A stretch of 12,121 bases of DNA from Deltaproteobacteria bacterium (GTDB lineage Bacteria > UBA10199 > SPLOWO2-01-44-7), in the NCBI GenBank assembly GCA_030688705.1, contig JAUYJH010000100.1:1-12121 (forward strand), written 5' to 3'. The notes below the pieces were generated by a model. The model did not search any database. It was not told the origin of the DNA and saw only the letters and a list, made by a program, of their open reading frames with translations. The first letter of the stretch is position 1. Each line of letters opens with the position of its first letter. Positions 6,175 through 12,121 of this stretch are shown in pieces. Both the position numbers and the translations under genes were made by a program.

Positions 6175-6762
6175 ATGAAATTGGCGGAGGCCGTCGGAAA
6201 ATTGTTGCTCGAGAGCCAGTCTTCTCTGGCCGTTGCTGAATCGTGCACCGGCGGGTCCCTTGCTGCCGCCATTACCGATGTTCCGGGGTCTTCCCATTAT
6301 TTTGAAAGAGGGGTGGTGGCCTACAGCAATCCGTCCAAAATGGAATTATTGGGGGTGCAAAAAGAGACGCTGGAAGAATTTGGGGCGGTGAGTGAAGAGA
6401 CTGCCAAAGAGATGGCCGAAGGAATTCGTAAGAGTGCGGGAACTACTTATGGCTTGTCGGTAACCGGTATTGCGGGACCCTCTGGCGGGACGTTAGCGAG
6501 CGAATGCGAGCGAGAGGGGGAGGCTCTGCGGGCTTTGCCCGCGGAGGGGGCGACGCGAGCCCCTGCAATAGCCAGACCGGTAGGGACCGTTTACATCGCC
6601 CTGGCCGCTCCAAAATCGACAGAAGTGAAAAAGCATTGCTTTCAAAGGGACCGGCTCGCATTTAAACAGTTAGTAACAGAAACAGCCCTGGAATGGTTAA
6701 AGAAGATATTGGAGGATATTCAGTCACGTCACCCCGGCGGAAGCCGGGGTCCAGGTTTTTAA
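6175..6762 (+). CDS. pncC: CinA-family nicotinamide-nucleotide amidase (stand-alone CinA C-terminal/PncC domain)
   Basis: This is a 195-residue single-domain CinA C-terminal protein, the family that deamidates nicotinamide mononucleotide to nicotinic acid mononucleotide in pyridine-nucleotide salvage. The N-terminal MoaB-like half of full CinA is absent. Visible motifs are AESCTGG (21-27, nucleophile S23), ERGVVAYSNPSKMELLGV (44-61) with Y50 and K55 at the spacing expected of a Ser-Tyr-Lys catalytic set, GAVSEETAKEMAEG (70-83), VTGIAGPSGGT (96-106) and PVGTVYIAL (135-143). Two oddities occur. Between GGT and PVGTV the family normally has about three residues, but here there are 28, encoded by GC-rich hairpin DNA. 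The last 15 residues or so (SRHPGGSRGPGF) are encoded by another palindromic repeat. The core motifs are intact, so the protein is probably functional. The start has a weak, close GAGAG ribosome site. A sigma-54 promoter lies 48 bp upstream. Confidence 0.92.
   Translation: MKLAEAVGKLLLESQSSLAVAESCTGGSLAAAITDVPGSSHYFERGVVAYSNPSKMELLGVQKETLEEFGAVSEETAKEMAEGIRKSAGTTYGLSVTGIAGPSGGTLASECEREGEALRALPAEGATRAPAIARPVGTVYIALAAPKSTEVKKHCFQRDRLAFKQLVTETALEWLKKILEDIQSRHPGGSRGPGF
6493..6573. repeat. In-frame palindromic element inserted in pncC
   Basis: This segment encodes about 25 residues more than the family has between the GGT and PVGTV motifs. It contains GCGAGCGA twice (6496-6503 and 6506-6513), then hairpin CTCTGCGGGC / GCCCGCGGAG with a TTT loop (6524-6546), then hairpin GGGGC / GCCCC with a 7-nt loop (6547-6563). 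It is GC-rich, free of stops in the coding frame, and keeps the reading frame. This is how mobile palindromic elements look when they sit inside genes, as described for Rickettsia palindromic elements. Exact borders cannot be fixed without relatives. Confidence 0.6.
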
Positions 6763-6817
6763 TGCTTCTGGATTCCGGCTGGAGCCTGCCCCGTACCCCG
6801 ATACGGGGCCGGAATGA
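6727..6817. repeat. Double-hairpin repeat across the pncC/thpR junction
   Basis: The left hairpin is ACCCCGGC / GCCGGGGT with a GGAA loop (6731-6750), followed by TCCAG. The right half starts CTGGATTCCGGC and ends GCCGGAATGAC (ATTCCGGC 6772-6779 pairs with GCCGGAAT 6808-6815), with an inner CCCCGTA / TACGGGG hairpin (6789-6808). The outer ends TCACCCCGGC and GCCGGAATGA are imperfect inverted repeats. The layout resembles the widespread TCATTCCCGC...GCGGGAATGA class of repeats found in many bacterial genomes. It supplies the pncC C-terminal tail and stop codon and the first in-frame ATG of thpR (6814). Confidence 0.8.
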
Positions 6818-6834
6818 CAAATTTTGGATTCCTT

Positions 6835-7392
6835 ATGCCCCGCACCTTTCTTGCTTTCGATATTTCGGACGAAGTTAAAAAAAATCTGGGGGCTTTGATT
6901 GAAACAATCAAACCCCAAGCGAAAGAAGGCAAATGGGCCGCCCCCAAAAATCTTCATGTAACGCTCAAGTTTTTCGGTAATGTTGATGAAGCAACTCTTT
7001 CAAAAATAACGGGAATTATCGAAGAGTCCGTTAAAGAAACAAAACCGGTCTCTTTAAAGTGCATCGGCATTGGGGCTTTTCCAAAATGGGGGGGCCCAAG
7101 GGTTTTATGGGCCGGTTTGGAGGGGAGGATAGAGGGATTGGCCGGTTTGCGGGAAAGGCTTGAGGGGGAATTTGAAAAAGTGGGATTCGAGAGAGAAAAA
7201 AGGGAGTTCAAGCCGCATTTGACGATTGTCAGGATTAAAGTGCCCCCCAAAAACGATTCATGGCTTAAAACTTTGGAGGGGATGAAAGAACGGAGTTTCG
7301 GTGAAACCCAAGTCGATCACCTCATATTATATAAAAGCGAGTTGACAAAGGAGGGGCCCGTTTATACAGCTTTAAAAGTCTTTCCATTTTAA
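6835..7392 (+). CDS. thpR: RNA 2',3'-cyclic phosphodiesterase (2'-5' RNA ligase family)
   Basis: This is a 185-residue two-histidine (2H) phosphoesterase of the ThpR/LigT family, which opens 2',3'-cyclic phosphate RNA ends and can join 2'-5' linkages in vitro. Both catalytic H-x-T motifs are present: LHVTLKFFGNV with H41/T43, and PHLTIVRIK with H128/T130. The length is normal. The chosen start is ATG 6835, because MPRTFLAFDIS gives the family N-terminus (first beta-strand at once). An in-frame ATG at 6814 would add seven residues encoded by the palindromic repeat and is probably accidental. No strong ribosome site is seen for either start. The gene sits in the same direction between pncC and recA, 27 bp before recA, an arrangement also known from other bacteria, and is probably in the same transcript. 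Confidence 0.93.
   Translation: MPRTFLAFDISDEVKKNLGALIETIKPQAKEGKWAAPKNLHVTLKFFGNVDEATLSKITGIIEESVKETKPVSLKCIGIGAFPKWGGPRVLWAGLEGRIEGLAGLRERLEGEFEKVGFEREKREFKPHLTIVRIKVPPKNDSWLKTLEGMKERSFGETQVDHLILYKSELTKEGPVYTALKVFPF
7342..7368 (+). promoter_or_regulatory. Possible internal sigma-70 promoter for recA
   Basis: A perfect TTGACA (7342-7347) and TATACA (7363-7368, five of six) lie inside the end of thpR with a 15-bp spacer, about 50 bp upstream of the recA ATG. The spacing is short, and the site overlaps coding sequence, so this is tentative. No LexA-type operator is visible at or near it. Confidence 0.35.
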
Positions 7393-7407
7393 CAACAGCA
7401 AATAACC

Positions 7408-7416
7408 AAGGAGGAG
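7408..7416 (+). promoter_or_regulatory. Strong Shine-Dalgarno site of recA
   Basis: AAGGAGGAG ends 3 nt before the ATG at 7420. It is the strongest ribosome binding site in the window and contrasts with the weak or absent sites of most neighbours, in keeping with the high expression usual for RecA. Confidence 0.85.
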
Positions 7417-7419
7417 TCT

Positions 7420-8490
7420 ATGACAACATCAGCACAAAACACGAATGAGAATCGGGAAAAAGCGGTGGGTCTCGCTATTGCCAGCATTGAAAAACAGTTT
7501 GGAAAAGGTTCGATCATGCGTCTTGATAAAAACCAAAAACCGGAAGCGGTGGAAGCTATCTCAACCGGTTCGCTGTCGCTGGATATGGCGATCGGCGTCG
7601 GCGGCCTGCCGCGCGGCCGCGTGATTGAAATTTATGGGCCCGAGTCCTCAGGCAAAACAACACTCTCTTTGCAAGTGATCGCCGAGGCGCAGAAAAAGGG
7701 GGGGATTGTGGCGTATGTCGATGCCGAACACGCACTCGATATCGAATACGCCAAAAAACTGGGCGTTAAAGTCGAAGATCTTTTGATTTCCCAGCCCGAC
7801 AGCGGTGAGCAAGCGTTGGAAATTACCGAAACGCTGGTCCGCTCCGGCGCCATTGATGTGTTGGTGGTCGATTCGGTCGCGGCATTGGTGCCAAGGGCCG
7901 AGTTGGAAGGGGAGATGGGAGACGCCGTCATGGGGGCGCAGGCCCGTTTGATGAGCCAAGCGCTTCGCAAGCTGACGGCCACAGTGCACAAATCGCGCAC
8001 CATGCTGATTTTCATCAATCAGATTCGGATGAAGATCGGTGTCATGTTTGGCAATCCCGAAACGACAACCGGCGGCAACGCTTTGAAATTCTATTCTTCG
8101 GTTCGTCTGGATATCCGCCGGATCGCCGCCATCAAAAACGGGGACGAGGTGATCGGTTCCCGCACGCGGGTGAAGGTGGTAAAAAACAAAGTGGCCGCGC
8201 CGTTCAAACAGGCCGAGTTCGACATCATTTATGGACATGGAATTTCACGCGAGGGGGACCTGCTTGATCTCGCCTCCGAAAAAGAGGTGATCGAAAAATC
8301 GGGGGCTTGGTTTGCCTTCAACGGCGAGAAAATCGGCCAAGGCCGCGAAAATGCCGTGCTGACTTTGAGGCAAAACCCGAAAATGCTCAAAGACGTGGAG
8401 AAAGCGGTGCTGGCCAAATTCGGCCTCGCAAAAGTGGAACAGGCCGCACAGGCCGCTTCTGTCGCCACACCCAAGCCGGTGAAGAAGTAG
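7420..8490 (+). CDS. recA: Recombinase RecA
   Basis: This is a complete 356-residue RecA, the DNA strand-exchange ATPase and, where LexA exists, its co-protease. Visible are the N-terminal polymerisation helix region ([21 protein letters not shown]), Walker [10 protein letters not shown] (73-81), YVDAEHALD (99-107) with the E-H-A motif, Walker [11 protein letters not shown] (147-156), the [15 protein letters not shown] segment (171-185), and the L2 DNA-binding loop region [28 protein letters not shown] (200-227). The C-terminus is Ala/Lys-rich and ends PKPVKK rather than in the acidic tail of the E. coli protein. The start is fixed by AAGGAGGAG just upstream. It lies 27 bp after thpR and 8 bp before the next gene. 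No LexA box is visible, so regulation may come from the upstream sigma-54 site, from the possible internal promoter, or from both. Confidence 0.99.
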   Translation: MTTSAQNTNENREKAVGLAIASIEKQFGKGSIMRLDKNQKPEAVEAISTGSLSLDMAIGVGGLPRGRVIEIYGPESSGKTTLSLQVIAEAQKKGGIVAYVDAEHALDIEYAKKLGVKVEDLLISQPDSGEQALEITETLVRSGAIDVLVVDSVAALVPRAELEGEMGDAVMGAQARLMSQALRKLTATVHKSRTMLIFINQIRMKIGVMFGNPETTTGGNALKFYSSVRLDIRRIAAIKNGDEVIGSRTRVKVVKNKVAAPFKQAEFDIIYGHGISREGDLLDLASEKEVIEKSGAWFAFNGEKIGQGRENAVLTLRQNPKMLKDVEKAVLAKFGLAKVEQAAQAASVATPKPVKK

Positions 8491-8498
8491 AGGGGAAT

Positions 8499-8837
8499 AT
8501 GACAAAAAAAGCTGAATCAGATGTTCTCACGAAAACCTTTTTTACAGAACAGATAGGAAAAGTTTCTGAAAAAATAGGGAAATTGGATCTAAAAATAGAG
8601 CATGTGCGGCAGAGTACCAAAGAACATTTGGAGTCGGTCGAACATCATTTAAGCAAAAGGATGGACGGGTTGGAAATGAAAATTGATGCGGTTCACGATA
8701 AAGTCAAGAGGACTCAAGGAGACGTTTCTGAAATCAAGCATCGATTGGATCGGGTTGAAATCAAACTCGATCCTGTTGTCGAAAAAGTGGGAGACCATGA
8801 CAAAGATATCCGCATTTTGAAGGCGGCCGTTGCATGA
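8499..8837 (+). CDS. Small coiled-coil protein of unknown function between recA and alaS
   Basis: This encodes a 112-residue, highly charged helical protein. From about residue 15 to 108, hydrophobic residues recur at heptad-like spacing (I19, V22, I26, L29, I33, V36, then L44, V47, L51, M55, L58, I62, V65, V69, then V76, I79, L83, V86, L90), which indicates a long coiled coil. There is no signal peptide, membrane segment or enzyme motif. The ATG at 8499 has AGGGG a few bases upstream and lies 8 bp after the recA stop. A longer open frame back to 8307 overlaps recA and is rejected as the start. Its stop overlaps the alaS start as ATGA (8834-8837), so it is probably translationally coupled to alaS. 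This is the slot where recX, the RecA regulator, is often found, but the sequence does not look like RecX. Any role with RecA is unproven. Confidence 0.8.
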   Translation: MTKKAESDVLTKTFFTEQIGKVSEKIGKLDLKIEHVRQSTKEHLESVEHHLSKRMDGLEMKIDAVHDKVKRTQGDVSEIKHRLDRVEIKLDPVVEKVGDHDKDIRILKAAVA

Positions 8838-11419
8838 AATCGGTCGAGATTCGTGAAACCTTCCTTAAATATTTCGAAAAAAAGGGGCACACCCGTGTGG
8901 CCAGCGCTTCGTTGATTCCTGTCGGGGATCCGACCCTTTATTTCACCAACGCCGGCATGGTTCCGTTCAAAGACGTTTTTCTCGGAACTGAAAAAAAAAC
9001 CTACACAAGGGCCGTCAGCTCCCAAAAGTGCATGCGGGTCTCCGGCAAGCATAACGATCTTGAAAATGTTGGGCTTACTCCGCGCCATCATACTTTTTTC
9101 GAAATGCTCGGCAATTTTTCGTTCGGCGACTATTTTAAAAAAGAGGCGATCGCATTTGCCTGGGAATTTTTGACCGAGGCCATGAACCTCGACAAGAGCC
9201 GCCTCATCGTCACCGTTTTTGAAAAAGACGATGAGGCCGCAAAACTTTGGGAAAAACATCTTTCCAAAGACCGGATTTTCAAACTGGGTGAAAAAGACAA
9301 TTTTTGGTCCATGGGAGAGACCGGCCCCTGCGGCCCTTGCAGTGAAATCCACTGGGACCGCGACCCCGGAAAACCGGTGACAAAAGAAAATGTGGAATCG
9401 GGCGAGCGTTTTTTCGAACTTTGGAACCTTGTCTTCATGCAATTCAATCGCTCTGCGGATGGTCAGATGACACCGCTGCCCAAACCTTCTGTTGATACGG
9501 GGATGGGGTTGGAGCGCCTTGCTTGCGTGATGCAAAAGGTCGACAGCAACTGGGAAACGGACTTGTTTTCTCCTATCATCCAAACGATAGCAAAGATCAC
9601 GAGCGTCCGAGAGTCCGAGAGTCCGAGCGTACAAATTGCAATGCGCGTCATTGCCGATCATGTGCGCGCGGCCACCTTTTTGATCGGTGACGGGCTTTTT
9701 CCATCCAATGAGGGGCGCGGTTATGTTCTCCGCCGTATTTTGCGCCGGGCGATTCGATACGCTCGTTCACTGGGGATTGATAAACCGTTTTTTGCCGCGG
9801 TTTCACAAACGGTGCGGGATGAAATGGGAGAAGCCTATCCCGAAATTGTGCGGCATCAAGCGACCATCGACAAAGTGTTGACCCACGAAGAAGAGCGATT
9901 TTTGGAAACCCTCGATCGCGGCATGGAAATTTTGGATCAGGAATTTGCAGTGCTTGAAAAATCAAAGCAAAAAATAATCCCGGGCGATGTTGTCTTTAAA
10001 TTGTATGATACTTTTGGCTTTCCCAAAGATTTGACGGACCTTATCGCGCGCGAAAAAAGTTTTTCAATCGACGAGGCCGGTTTTGAAAGAGAGATGGAAA
10101 AACAGAGGGAGCGGGCACGCAAGGCGTGGAAGGGTTCCGGGGCTATCAAGGTGGAATCGGTTTATCAAAAAATAAAAGGGGAGGGGTTCTCCACCCAATT
10201 TGTCGGGTATGAAAAAGAGAAAGAAAAAGGAGAGGTTATTCGGCTTATCAAAGAGGGAAAAGTGGTGGAAGGGGCCAAAGCGGGCGAAACGATTCAGCTG
10301 ATCACCGATGTGACCCCATTTTACGCCGAAGGAGGGGGACAGGTGGGGGATACCGGTATGGGCCTTGAAAAAGAGGTGGAGCTGGAAATTTTCGATACCC
10401 AAAAACCGTTTTCCGATCTTTTTGTTCATTTGGCCAAGGTGGTCTCCGGAGAAATTGCCCCGAAGGAAAAATTACTGCTCGAAATTGACAGCATCCGCCG
10501 CCAAAAAATCCGTTGCAGCCATACTGCCACCCATCTTTTGCACGCGGCATTGCGTCAAACATTGGGAGAACATGTCAAACAGGCCGGCTCTTATCTCGAC
10601 GACAAATATTTTCGGTTCGATTTTTCCCATTTCGGGCCCATCTCTGATGAACAATTGGCCGATATCGAGGCCTTGGTGAACAAAGAAATTCAGGCCAATC
10701 TTCCGATCACCACAAAAATTCTTCCTTATCCCGAGGCGATTGCCGAGGGGGCTCTGGCTTATTTTGGTGAAAAATACGGGGATATTGTCCGGATGGTTGC
10801 TATCAAGGGGTTTTCCAAGGAACTCTGTGGTGGTACGCATGTGGCCTCCACGGGAGAAATTGGGTTGGTTAAATTAGTTAAAGAAAGATCGGTTGCGAGT
10901 GGTGTGCGGCGTATTGAAGCTGTTTCCGGTCAGGCGGCGCTTGAGTTCACGTGCAGAAGAGGAGCGCTGGATGCTGTGGAGAAGCAGAGAGGCAAAGAAG
11001 TAGAGAAACAGAGACAAGAAGAAAAATCGGCGCAGGCCAATCGTTTGCAAAAGGCCCTCTCGCAATTTGATGTGTTGGCCAAAAATGCCAAAGAGGTAAG
11101 GGGCGCAAAAGTTTTAGCGGCGCGGGTCGATGCCGCTACGTCGCAAGAATTACGCGAAATCGCCGATGCCTATAAACAAAAATTGGGCTCGGGCGTTGTG
11201 GTGCTGGGGGCGGTGATTCAAGACAAAGCGGCCTTGGTGGTGGCGGTAACGCCCGATCTTGTCTCCAAATTTTCCGCGGGGGAGATTGTCAAAAAACTGG
11301 CGGCAATGCTCGGCGGCACCGGCGGCGGCAGACCCGATATGGCTCAAGGGGGCGGTCCCGATGTGGCTAAATTGCAAGAGGTTCTAAGTCAGATCGGGGT
11401 CCTCCTGGGCGAGCGTTAG
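8834..11419 (+). CDS. alaS: Alanyl-tRNA synthetase
   Basis: This is a complete 861-residue AlaRS, which charges tRNA-Ala and clears mischarged Ser/Gly. Domains in order: class II aminoacylation core (about 1-250) with FFEMLGNFSFGDYFK (88-102), GETGPCGPCSEIHWD (161-175) and motif 3 DTGMGLERLA (221-230); tRNA-recognition helices with RVIADHVRAATFLI and GRGYVLRRILRRAIRYA (294-310); the editing domain with the zinc-binding pairs HTATH (H563, H567) and CGGTH (C665, H669); a charged helical linker (about 708-745); and the C-terminal C-Ala/DHHA1 domain ending in GGTGGGRPDMAQGGG (827-841). The length is typical. An AAGGCGG ribosome site lies within the previous gene, whose stop overlaps this ATG. Two local oddities are an 8-bp triple repeat encoding residues 258-265 and a 24-nt near-duplication encoding EKQR-x4-EKQR (716-727). 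Neither touches a catalytic residue. Confidence 0.99.
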   Translation: MKSVEIRETFLKYFEKKGHTRVASASLIPVGDPTLYFTNAGMVPFKDVFLGTEKKTYTRAVSSQKCMRVSGKHNDLENVGLTPRHHTFFEMLGNFSFGDYFKKEAIAFAWEFLTEAMNLDKSRLIVTVFEKDDEAAKLWEKHLSKDRIFKLGEKDNFWSMGETGPCGPCSEIHWDRDPGKPVTKENVESGERFFELWNLVFMQFNRSADGQMTPLPKPSVDTGMGLERLACVMQKVDSNWETDLFSPIIQTIAKITSVRESESPSVQIAMRVIADHVRAATFLIGDGLFPSNEGRGYVLRRILRRAIRYARSLGIDKPFFAAVSQTVRDEMGEAYPEIVRHQATIDKVLTHEEERFLETLDRGMEILDQEFAVLEKSKQKIIPGDVVFKLYDTFGFPKDLTDLIAREKSFSIDEAGFEREMEKQRERARKAWKGSGAIKVESVYQKIKGEGFSTQFVGYEKEKEKGEVIRLIKEGKVVEGAKAGETIQLITDVTPFYAEGGGQVGDTGMGLEKEVELEIFDTQKPFSDLFVHLAKVVSGEIAPKEKLLLEIDSIRRQKIRCSHTATHLLHAALRQTLGEHVKQAGSYLDDKYFRFDFSHFGPISDEQLADIEALVNKEIQANLPITTKILPYPEAIAEGALAYFGEKYGDIVRMVAIKGFSKELCGGTHVASTGEIGLVKLVKERSVASGVRRIEAVSGQAALEFTCRRGALDAVEKQRGKEVEKQRQEEKSAQANRLQKALSQFDVLAKNAKEVRGAKVLAARVDAATSQELREIADAYKQKLGSGVVVLGAVIQDKAALVVAVTPDLVSKFSAGEIVKKLAAMLGGTGGGRPDMAQGGGPDVAKLQEVLSQIGVLLGER
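9605..9628. repeat. Triple 8-bp tandem repeat inside alaS
   Basis: GTCCGAGA, GTCCGAGA and GTCCGAGC follow one another and encode VRESESPS (residues 258-265) just before the conserved RVIADH segment. The unit is not a multiple of three, so gain or loss of one copy would shift the frame and disrupt an essential gene. Confidence 0.8.
10979..11026. repeat. Imperfect 24-nt direct duplication in the alaS linker
   Basis: Two adjacent 24-nt units encode EKQRGKEV and EKQRQEEK (residues 716-723 and 724-731) in the charged helix between the editing and C-terminal domains. The duplication is in frame and only lengthens a coiled helix. Confidence 0.5.
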
Positions 11420-12120
11420 CGAATCGAAGGATTGCATAACCGTAAATACATCTTCGCGCTTTCATTTTCAGGGTCTTGCTGGAGAACAGATTCCCACTCT
11501 TTTTTCGCGTCGGCCATTTTTTTAAGGGAATAAAAAGTGATACCCATCTGGATTTTGGCCATGATGTAGCGGGGGTCTTCTTTGGCCGCGGTTTTTAATT
11601 CTTTTAAAGATGTCTCCAACTGCCCCAACTCCCTCAAGGCAATGCCCAATTTAGTGCGGATATCGACATAAGCGGGGTTTAGGGCCAATGCTTTTTTATA
11701 TTCTTCCACCGCGAATTTGTAGAGGCCGATGGAGCGATAAACATCGCCGACATCGGAATGCATGTTGGAGAGCTTGCCTTTGAGCACCGGTTCAATGTCT
11801 TGGGTGGAGCCTTTTTCTTTCCGATTCAGATTGCCGTAGAGTTTTTTGGCGTCTTGATAACGCCCCAAATCGTTATAGAGCACGGCCAAATTCAAAACCG
11901 CCTCGGTATAATGGGGGTTGATTTTTAAGGCCTCTTTGAACGATTGAATGGCCGCCTCGAATTTTCCTTCAATGTGATGGATGACCCCCAGCATGTTCAA
12001 AACATCGGCATAATGGCAGTGGGATTGGACAACCTGTCTTAGGTATCTTTCCGCGCGCGGATAGTCTTTGTTTTCAAAACACTGTTTTCCCAACTGCACC
12101 AGCTCTTGTGTGTTATCCAT
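11416..12120 (-). CDS. Tetratricopeptide-repeat (TPR) protein
   Basis: This 234-residue protein is built almost wholly of TPR units, helical-hairpin scaffolds for protein-protein contact. About six are visible: 4-37, 38-71 (ADVLNMLGVIHHIEGKFEAAIQSFKEALKINPHY, a canonical unit), 72-105, 120-151, 152-185 and 186-219. A short linker (about 104-118, KGSTQDIEPVLKGK) separates the third and fourth, and a capping helix closes the protein. There is no signal peptide and no catalytic domain, so it is probably cytoplasmic; its partner cannot be read from the sequence. The frame starts with an ATG at 12118-12120, one base from the window edge, so the true start could lie further upstream. It is convergent with alaS and the stops overlap (TTAG, 11416-11419), leaving no room for a terminator between them. 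Confidence 0.9.
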   Translation of the reverse strand: MDNTQELVQLGKQCFENKDYPRAERYLRQVVQSHCHYADVLNMLGVIHHIEGKFEAAIQSFKEALKINPHYTEAVLNLAVLYNDLGRYQDAKKLYGNLNRKEKGSTQDIEPVLKGKLSNMHSDVGDVYRSIGLYKFAVEEYKKALALNPAYVDIRTKLGIALRELGQLETSLKELKTAAKEDPRYIMAKIQMGITFYSLKKMADAKKEWESVLQQDPENESAKMYLRLCNPSIR

Positions 12121-12121
12121 T

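Noticed and set aside
8307..8498. Longer start of the coiled-coil gene overlapping recA by some 180 nt
   Set aside because: The overlap is in another frame of recA with shadow-like composition. The ATG at 8499 with AGGGG upstream directly after the recA stop is far more likely.
8714..9661. Long minus-strand open frame opposite alaS (315 codons)
   Set aside because: It is antisense to well-conserved AlaRS domains, with composition typical of a complementary-strand shadow and no recognisable motif.
11405..11425. GCGAGCGTTAGCGAATCG at the end of alaS as another copy of the pncC insert
   Set aside because: Only a few short AGCGA words are shared. There is no hairpin, and the alaS C-terminus has normal length.

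Overview
The window looks like the chromosome of a Gram-negative bacterium, most likely a deltaproteobacterium-like or related uncultured lineage. The grounds are the gene order pgpA - cinA/pncC - thpR - recA - (short gene) - alaS, a near-perfect sigma-54 type promoter, a signal-peptide gene downstream of radA-dedA, and an unusual density of short palindromic and tandem repeats between and inside genes. The assignment is an inference from gene order and style; there is no rRNA or other direct marker.

Layout. Positions 1-2125 hold a minus-strand cluster read from right to left: radA (DNA repair and recombination ATPase), a DedA-family membrane protein, and the first 41 codons of an exported protein that runs off the left edge. 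A 7-bp tandem repeat fills the radA/dedA gap. At 2145-2219, between divergent genes, lie five copies of the palindrome CTACCWGGTAG, four of them at an exact 13-bp period. Plus-strand genes at 2260-4125 and 4131-5447 encode two unrecognised helical proteins that look like diverged tandem paralogues. pgpA follows closely and ends just before a perfect 34-bp palindrome.

Positions 6112-6127 carry a textbook sigma-54 -24/-12 element, 48 bp ahead of a stand-alone CinA C-terminal (PncC) gene. From there five plus-strand genes are tightly packed: pncC, thpR, recA, a 112-residue coiled-coil protein in the place where recX is often found, and alaS. A tetratricopeptide (TPR) gene on the minus strand converges on alaS, and their stop codons overlap.

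How the genes work together. The right half joins DNA repair/recombination (recA) to pyridine-nucleotide salvage (pncC), RNA 2',3'-cyclic phosphate/ligase chemistry (thpR) and translation (alaS). radA on the left is a second recombination gene. pgpA (phospholipid synthesis) and the DedA protein (a membrane lipid transporter family) are membrane housekeeping. The least ordinary items are the sigma-54 site ahead of pncC-thpR-recA, a palindromic element inserted in frame inside pncC, the operator-like array upstream of the unknown gene pair, and that gene pair itself.
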